In this document: positions 6,035 through 8,501 of the stretch, piece by piece
How positions within the stretch are numbered: the stretch's first letter is position 1
Layout of the letters: the number at the start of each line of letters is the position of its first letter
NCBI GenBank assembly: GCA_039812545.1
Contig: JBDIAR010000146.1
Location: 1 to 8,501, forward strand
Direction of reading: 5' to 3'
Source: JBDIAR01 sp039812545
Lineage (GTDB): Bacteria; Actinomycetota; Actinomycetes; Actinomycetales; Dermatophilaceae
DNA: 8,501 nt
The notes under the pieces: model-generated
What the model saw: the letters and a program-made list of their open reading frames with translations, nothing else
Databases searched by the model: none
What the model was told of the DNA's origin: nothing
Position numbers and translations under genes: made by a program

Positions 6035-6880
6035 TCAGACCGAGCGGGCCCAGTCCACGACGACGTCGGGCGCGAGGTCCTCGAACAGGTCGGAGCGTTC
6101 GATGGACTGGTCCATCTCCAACGCGGGGAAGGTGTGCGCCGGGAAGCTGACCGGCCGGGCGGGTATGCCGGCGACCGTGGTGTGCGCGGGTACGTCGTCC
6201 AGGACGACCGAACCGGCACCGATCTTGGCGCCCTCGCCGACGACGATATTGCCGAGTACCTTGGCGCCGGCGCCGATCATCACGCCGCGGCGGATCTTGG
6301 GGTGCCGGTCGCCACCCTCCTTGCCGGTGCCGCCGAGGGTGACCTCGTGCAGCATCGAGAAGTCGTCCTCGATGACCGCGGTCTCACCGATGACCACGCT
6401 GGTGGCGTGGTCGAAGAGCATCCCCTTGCCGATCCGGGCGCCGGGATGGATGTCGACGGCGAAGACCTCGGAGGTGCGGCTCTGCAGGTAGTGCGCCAGC
6501 GGCTTGCGCCCGTGCACCCAGAAGTAGTGGCCGATCCGGTAGGCCTGAACCGCGTGAAAACCCTTGAAGTAGAGCAGCGGCTGGGAGTACCCCCGGCAGG
6601 CCGGGTCGCGGGTGACGACGGCCTGCAGGTCGGCGAGGACGGCCTCGCCGATCGTGGGGTCGTTCCACAGCGCCTCGGTGATCAGGTCGCGAAGCGCCAG
6701 ACCGGTCAGGGCCGGGCTGCCGAGCTTGTCGGCGAGCAGGAAGCTCAGCGCGTCCTGCAGCCCGTTGTGACGCAGGATGCCGTTGTGCAAGAAACCGGCG
6801 AGGGCCGGTTCGTCCGCCGCGTCGCGGGTCGCCTCGGCCCGGATCTGGGACCAGATCTGGTCGTCGGGGACGGCGTGCAT
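6035..6880 (-). CDS. cysE: Serine O-acetyltransferase, long form
   Basis: A 281-residue enzyme transferring acetyl from acetyl-CoA to L-serine, giving O-acetylserine, the carbon skeleton for cysteine. The N-terminal helical SATase domain (about 1-110, with TRDPACRGYSQPLLYFKGFHAVQAYRIGH at 90-118) precedes a left-handed beta-helix of hexapeptide repeats (about 140-240). Catalytic D143 (VDIHP) and H158 (FDHATS) keep the same numbers as in E. coli CysE, as does M256, linked to feedback inhibition there; GGTGKEGGDRHPKIRRGV (183-200) is the CoA/flexible-loop region. This is the long, enterobacterial-like form (E. coli 273 aa); M. tuberculosis CysE is the short form (about 229 aa). The chain ends in Val rather than the C-terminal Ile used for binding CysK. 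The ATG is fixed by GAGGAG 7 nt upstream. No cysK lies beside it in the window. Confidence 0.95.
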   Translation of the reverse strand: MHAVPDDQIWSQIRAEATRDAADEPALAGFLHNGILRHNGLQDALSFLLADKLGSPALTGLALRDLITEALWNDPTIGEAVLADLQAVVTRDPACRGYSQPLLYFKGFHAVQAYRIGHYFWVHGRKPLAHYLQSRTSEVFAVDIHPGARIGKGMLFDHATSVVIGETAVIEDDFSMLHEVTLGGTGKEGGDRHPKIRRGVMIGAGAKVLGNIVVGEGAKIGAGSVVLDDVPAHTTVAGIPARPVSFPAHTFPALEMDQSIERSDLFEDLAPDVVVDWARSV

Positions 6881-6887
6881 GTCGGTG

Positions 6888-6893
6888 CTCCTC
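6888..6893 (-). promoter_or_regulatory. Shine-Dalgarno of cysE
   Basis: GAGGAG on the minus strand, 7 nt before the ATG at 6880. This is a strong site that fixes the start. Confidence 0.8.
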
Positions 6894-6913
6894 GCAGCGG
6901 GCTGGGCGGCTAC

Positions 6914-6919
6914 ATCATG
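6914..6919 (-). promoter_or_regulatory. Possible cysE -10 box
   Basis: CATGAT on the minus strand keeps A2 and T6 of the -10 pattern and would give a leader of about 26 nt that holds the Shine-Dalgarno. The -35 is poor. This is the most A/T-rich stretch between the nitrilase and cysE. Confidence 0.25.
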
Positions 6920-6940
6920 GCAGTCAACAACTTGGCGTAG

Positions 6941-6959
6941 CCATAACTTCCCGTAATGG
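6941..6959. promoter_or_regulatory. Imperfect inverted repeat upstream of cysE
   Basis: CCATnAC, five bases, then GTnATGG (19 bp, 6 of 9 pairs symmetric), lying 61-79 bp upstream of the cysE ATG. It could be a regulator site for cysE. No matching regulator is known to me. Confidence 0.25.
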
Positions 6960-6985
6960 CCTCCCCGAGGCTACCCCCGGGGTAG
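6959..6985. terminator. Double hairpin after the nitrilase gene
   Basis: CTACCCC (6971-6977), one C, then GGGGTAG (6979-6985): a perfect 15-bp palindrome 5 bp past the nitrilase stop. GCCTC (6959-6963), CCC, GAGGC (6967-6971) forms a second hairpin directly beside it. Together they probably stop nitrilase transcription before cysE, though the T-run is missing. Confidence 0.5.
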
Positions 6986-6990
6986 GTCGC

Positions 6991-7785
6991 TCACAAAGCG
7001 GAGCCTCGCCAGCCCAGGGTGGGCACGACGGCCCGGGCGGCGTCGACGTCGGCGGCGTCGACGTCGGCGAGCAGCAGGCCGGGTTCGGTGGCCAGCCGGG
7101 CCCGGACCGTGCCGAGTGGATCGACGAGTACCGAACGACCGATTCCCAACGGGGCCTTGCCGATCGGCGGCTGCCAGGCCTGGCCGGCGGCGAGTAGCCA
7201 GGCCTGCGCATCGGTCGCGCGGGCCCGGGTGAGCAAGTCCCACTGTTCGGCCTTGCCCGGCCCGTCCCCCCAGGAGGCGGGCAGGCAGACCAACTGGGCA
7301 CCATGCATACCGAGGTCGACGAACTGCTCGGCGAACCGCACGTCGTAACACGTCGCCAGCCCGATCCGTAGGCCCGCCAGGTCGAAGGTGACGAGGGCGT
7401 CGCCCGGTGCGACGGTGTCGGATTCGCGGGAGCCGAAGGCGTCGAACAGGTGGATCTTGCGGTAGGCCGCTTCAATCGGACCGTCGTCGCCCTCGCCGGT
7501 CACGAGGAGGGTGTTGTAGGTGCGGCCGTCGGGGGCGGGTTCGAACATCCCGACGATCGCGACGACTCCGGCCCGTCGGGCGGCGGCGCGCACCCGGGTG
7601 GCGAACGGTCCGTCGAGGGGTTCGGCGGCGGAGCGGATCGGGGCCGCGAAGCTGTGCATCGAGGCCTCGGGGGCGACCACGAGGCGCGCTCCGGCCGCGC
7701 CGGCGGCGGCGATGGCGTCCTCGACGAGGGCGAGATTGGCCGCGACGTCCGTGGTGGATCGAAGTTGGGCGGCGGCTACTCGCAT
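6991..7785 (-). CDS. Carbon-nitrogen hydrolase (nitrilase superfamily), Rv0480c-like
   Basis: A 264-residue single-domain amidase of the nitrilase superfamily, the full usual length. The catalytic triad is visible: E40 in VVAPEASM, K110 in YRKIHLFDAFG and C146 in GLATCYDVRF, with SWGDGPGKAEQW (171-182) as the following conserved loop. It closely resembles Mycobacterium tuberculosis Rv0480c as I recall it. Related Nit proteins act as omega-amidases or deaminated-glutathione amidases, cleaning up damaged metabolites in the cytoplasm; the exact substrate here is not shown by the sequence. The start ATG at 7785 begins MRVAAAQL, the normal first strand of the fold; a longer open frame upstream overlaps the next gene and is low-complexity. 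A -10-like CATACT lies 6 nt upstream, but the 22-bp gap to the upstream gene also allows co-transcription. Confidence 0.92.
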   Translation of the reverse strand: MRVAAAQLRSTTDVAANLALVEDAIAAAGAAGARLVVAPEASMHSFAAPIRSAAEPLDGPFATRVRAAARRAGVVAIVGMFEPAPDGRTYNTLLVTGEGDDGPIEAAYRKIHLFDAFGSRESDTVAPGDALVTFDLAGLRIGLATCYDVRFAEQFVDLGMHGAQLVCLPASWGDGPGKAEQWDLLTRARATDAQAWLLAAGQAWQPPIGKAPLGIGRSVLVDPLGTVRARLATEPGLLLADVDAADVDAARAVVPTLGWRGSAL

Positions 7786-7791
7786 GGGATG

Positions 7792-7797
7792 AGTATG
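7792..7797 (-). promoter_or_regulatory. Possible leaderless -10 box for the nitrilase
   Basis: CATACT on the minus strand, 6 nt before the ATG at 7785, with A2 and T6 conserved and no Shine-Dalgarno. It overlaps a copy of GTATGCC (7793-7799), so the match could be fortuitous. Confidence 0.3.
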
Positions 7798-7807
7798 CCG
7801 GTGCTGC

Positions 7808-8389
7808 TCAGGCGTGGCCGAGCGTGCCGAGGCGGTCGGGGCGGCCGAGCCGGTCGGGGCGGCCGAGGCGGTCGGGGCGGCCGAGCCGGAACTCGGCGAG
7901 GCGACGCCAGGAACCCGGGAGGTCGCCACCGGCATACAGGGCGACTCGGTCCACCCGCTGACGGATCGGGAGCGCGGCTTTGACGGCGGCCTCGGCGGGG
8001 GTGAGCGCCGCGCGACCTCCGGTGTCGCCGATGGTGACGTGTGGGATGACGTCGGCGAATTGGCCGCCATAGGGCGGGAATTGGGGCCAGGCGGCGTGAA
8101 CGGCGGCGGTCAGGGCGACGAAGGTGGCGGCGGGTTCGGGGGCCAGGTAGAGGACGTCGTCGCCGAACCAGCACGGTTCGGTCAGCACGGACTCGAAGGG
8201 GGCGCGCTCGGCGAAGATCGCGGCGAGTCGGGCGTGGTCGGCGTTCGTCAGGTCCGCGGGGTCGGCGAAGGGGTACAGAACGCTGGCGTGCGCCGGGACG
8301 CCGAGGATGCGGCCGTGGTCGAGCGTCGCGCGCCAGTGGTCGAGGACCGGGTCGGCCGCGGGGAACTCGACGAGCAGGGCTGATTCCAT
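7808..8389 (-). CDS. 2H phosphoesterase / 2'-5' RNA ligase-superfamily protein with repeat tail
   Basis: A 193-residue protein with the paired histidine signatures of the 2H superfamily: HAS (34-36) in PAHASVLYPF and HVT (117-119) in IPHVTIGDTG, about 80 residues apart as expected for two lobes facing one active site. Members act on 2'-5' phosphodiester or cyclic phosphate bonds in RNA or nucleotides; the substrate here is unknown, and the first motif has Ser in place of the more common Thr. The C-terminal tail (about 169-188) consists of the hexapeptide LGRPDR repeated, encoded by an 18-bp tandem repeat, and is probably disordered and basic. The ATG at 8389 starts the first beta-strand (ESALLVEFP). 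No Shine-Dalgarno; GACACT lies 6 nt upstream as a possible leaderless -10. The nitrilase gene follows 22 bp downstream on the same strand. Confidence 0.82.
   Translation of the reverse strand: MESALLVEFPAADPVLDHWRATLDHGRILGVPAHASVLYPFADPADLTNADHARLAAIFAERAPFESVLTEPCWFGDDVLYLAPEPAATFVALTAAVHAAWPQFPPYGGQFADVIPHVTIGDTGGRAALTPAEAAVKAALPIRQRVDRVALYAGGDLPGSWRRLAEFRLGRPDRLGRPDRLGRPDRLGTLGHA
7826..7889. repeat. 18-bp tandem repeat inside the 3' end of the 2H gene
   Basis: Three full 18-bp units (7826-7843, 7844-7861, 7862-7879) and a partial fourth (7880-7889). Units 1 and 3 are identical, and units 2 and 4 share a G-to-C change at the seventh base, so the block looks like a duplicated 36-bp pair. 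Changes in copy number would keep the reading frame. Confidence 0.9.
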
Positions 8390-8501
8390 GGCGCCAGTGT
8401 CCAGGTGGTTCCTCGACGGAGCGACGTGATTTCGCGGTACCGAGGGGCTGTCGGGGGCGGTGTCGGTGGGCCGTGATAGGAATTGACTAGGGCTCTCTGT
8501 C
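8390..8501. other. Upstream region of the 2H gene, no gene seen
   Basis: No convincing open reading frame or RNA gene. It should hold the promoter of the leftward 2H/nitrilase pair: GACACT (8396-8401, minus strand) is a possible -10 six nt before the ATG. A TTGACT at 8483-8488 on the plus strand could be a -35 for a gene to the right, but its -10 would lie at or beyond the window end. Confidence 0.4.

Noticed and set aside
7826..7889. Tandem repeat considered as a CRISPR array
   Set aside because: The units are contiguous with no spacers and encode part of a protein.
7786..8070. N-terminal extension of the nitrilase frame
   Set aside because: It is Ser/Pro/Ala low-complexity from the 18-bp repeat, overlapping the 2H gene; the fold begins at MRVAAAQL.
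7814..8383. Plus-strand frame of 189 codons opposite the 2H gene
   Set aside because: Gly/Ala/Glu-rich shadow; the minus-strand frame has both 2H motifs.
8483..8488. TTGACT as a promoter -35 on the plus strand
   Set aside because: The matching -10 would fall at or beyond the end of the window, so it cannot be supported.

Overview
The window is about two-thirds G+C. Its genes end in G/C-rich codons, several lack a Shine-Dalgarno sequence, and several start codons sit 6-7 nt after a TANNNT-like -10 box (the leaderless-mRNA pattern). With an Rv0480c-like nitrilase, this points to a mycolic-acid actinobacterium (Mycobacteriales/Corynebacteriales, perhaps Gordonia-like). The genus is inferred from protein style only.

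Layout, left to right. Positions 1-167 carry no convincing gene: there is a two-copy 52-bp tandem repeat with terminator-like hairpins, then a strong G-quadruplex motif. Next comes a divergent pair: an ArsR-family repressor (168-533, minus) and a small ankyrin-repeat protein (642-1016, plus), with a well-formed palindromic operator between them. The ankyrin gene converges on a full-length clade-3-type heme catalase (1035-2531, minus), a pairing known from other bacteria where ankyrin proteins support catalase. A TauE/SafE-type permease (2645-3397, plus) is divergent from the catalase and overlaps tail-to-tail with a very large membrane-embedded alpha/beta hydrolase-like protein (3383-5929, minus).

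Upstream of the hydrolase lie a perfect CRP/GlxR-type site and three closely spaced copies of GTATGCC. To the right, all on the minus strand, are a long-form serine O-acetyltransferase CysE (6035-6880), a carbon-nitrogen hydrolase related to M. tuberculosis Rv0480c (6991-7785) and a 2H-phosphoesterase / 2'-5' RNA ligase-like protein (7808-8389) whose C-terminus is built from an 18-bp tandem repeat. The last two genes are 22 bp apart and may be co-transcribed. Hairpins separate the nitrilase from cysE and cysE from the hydrolase.

This is mostly ordinary chromosomal content: peroxide defence (catalase plus ankyrin partner), metal(loid) sensing (ArsR), sulfur/cysteine metabolism (CysE, possibly the TauE-like exporter) and house-cleaning hydrolases. 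I do not see a defence island, phage, transposon or CRISPR array. The most unusual signals are a heavily over-represented GTATGCC(G) oligomer (15 copies of the 7-mer across both strands), the split hydrolase architecture, the ArsR operator and the terminator/antiterminator-like tandem repeat.
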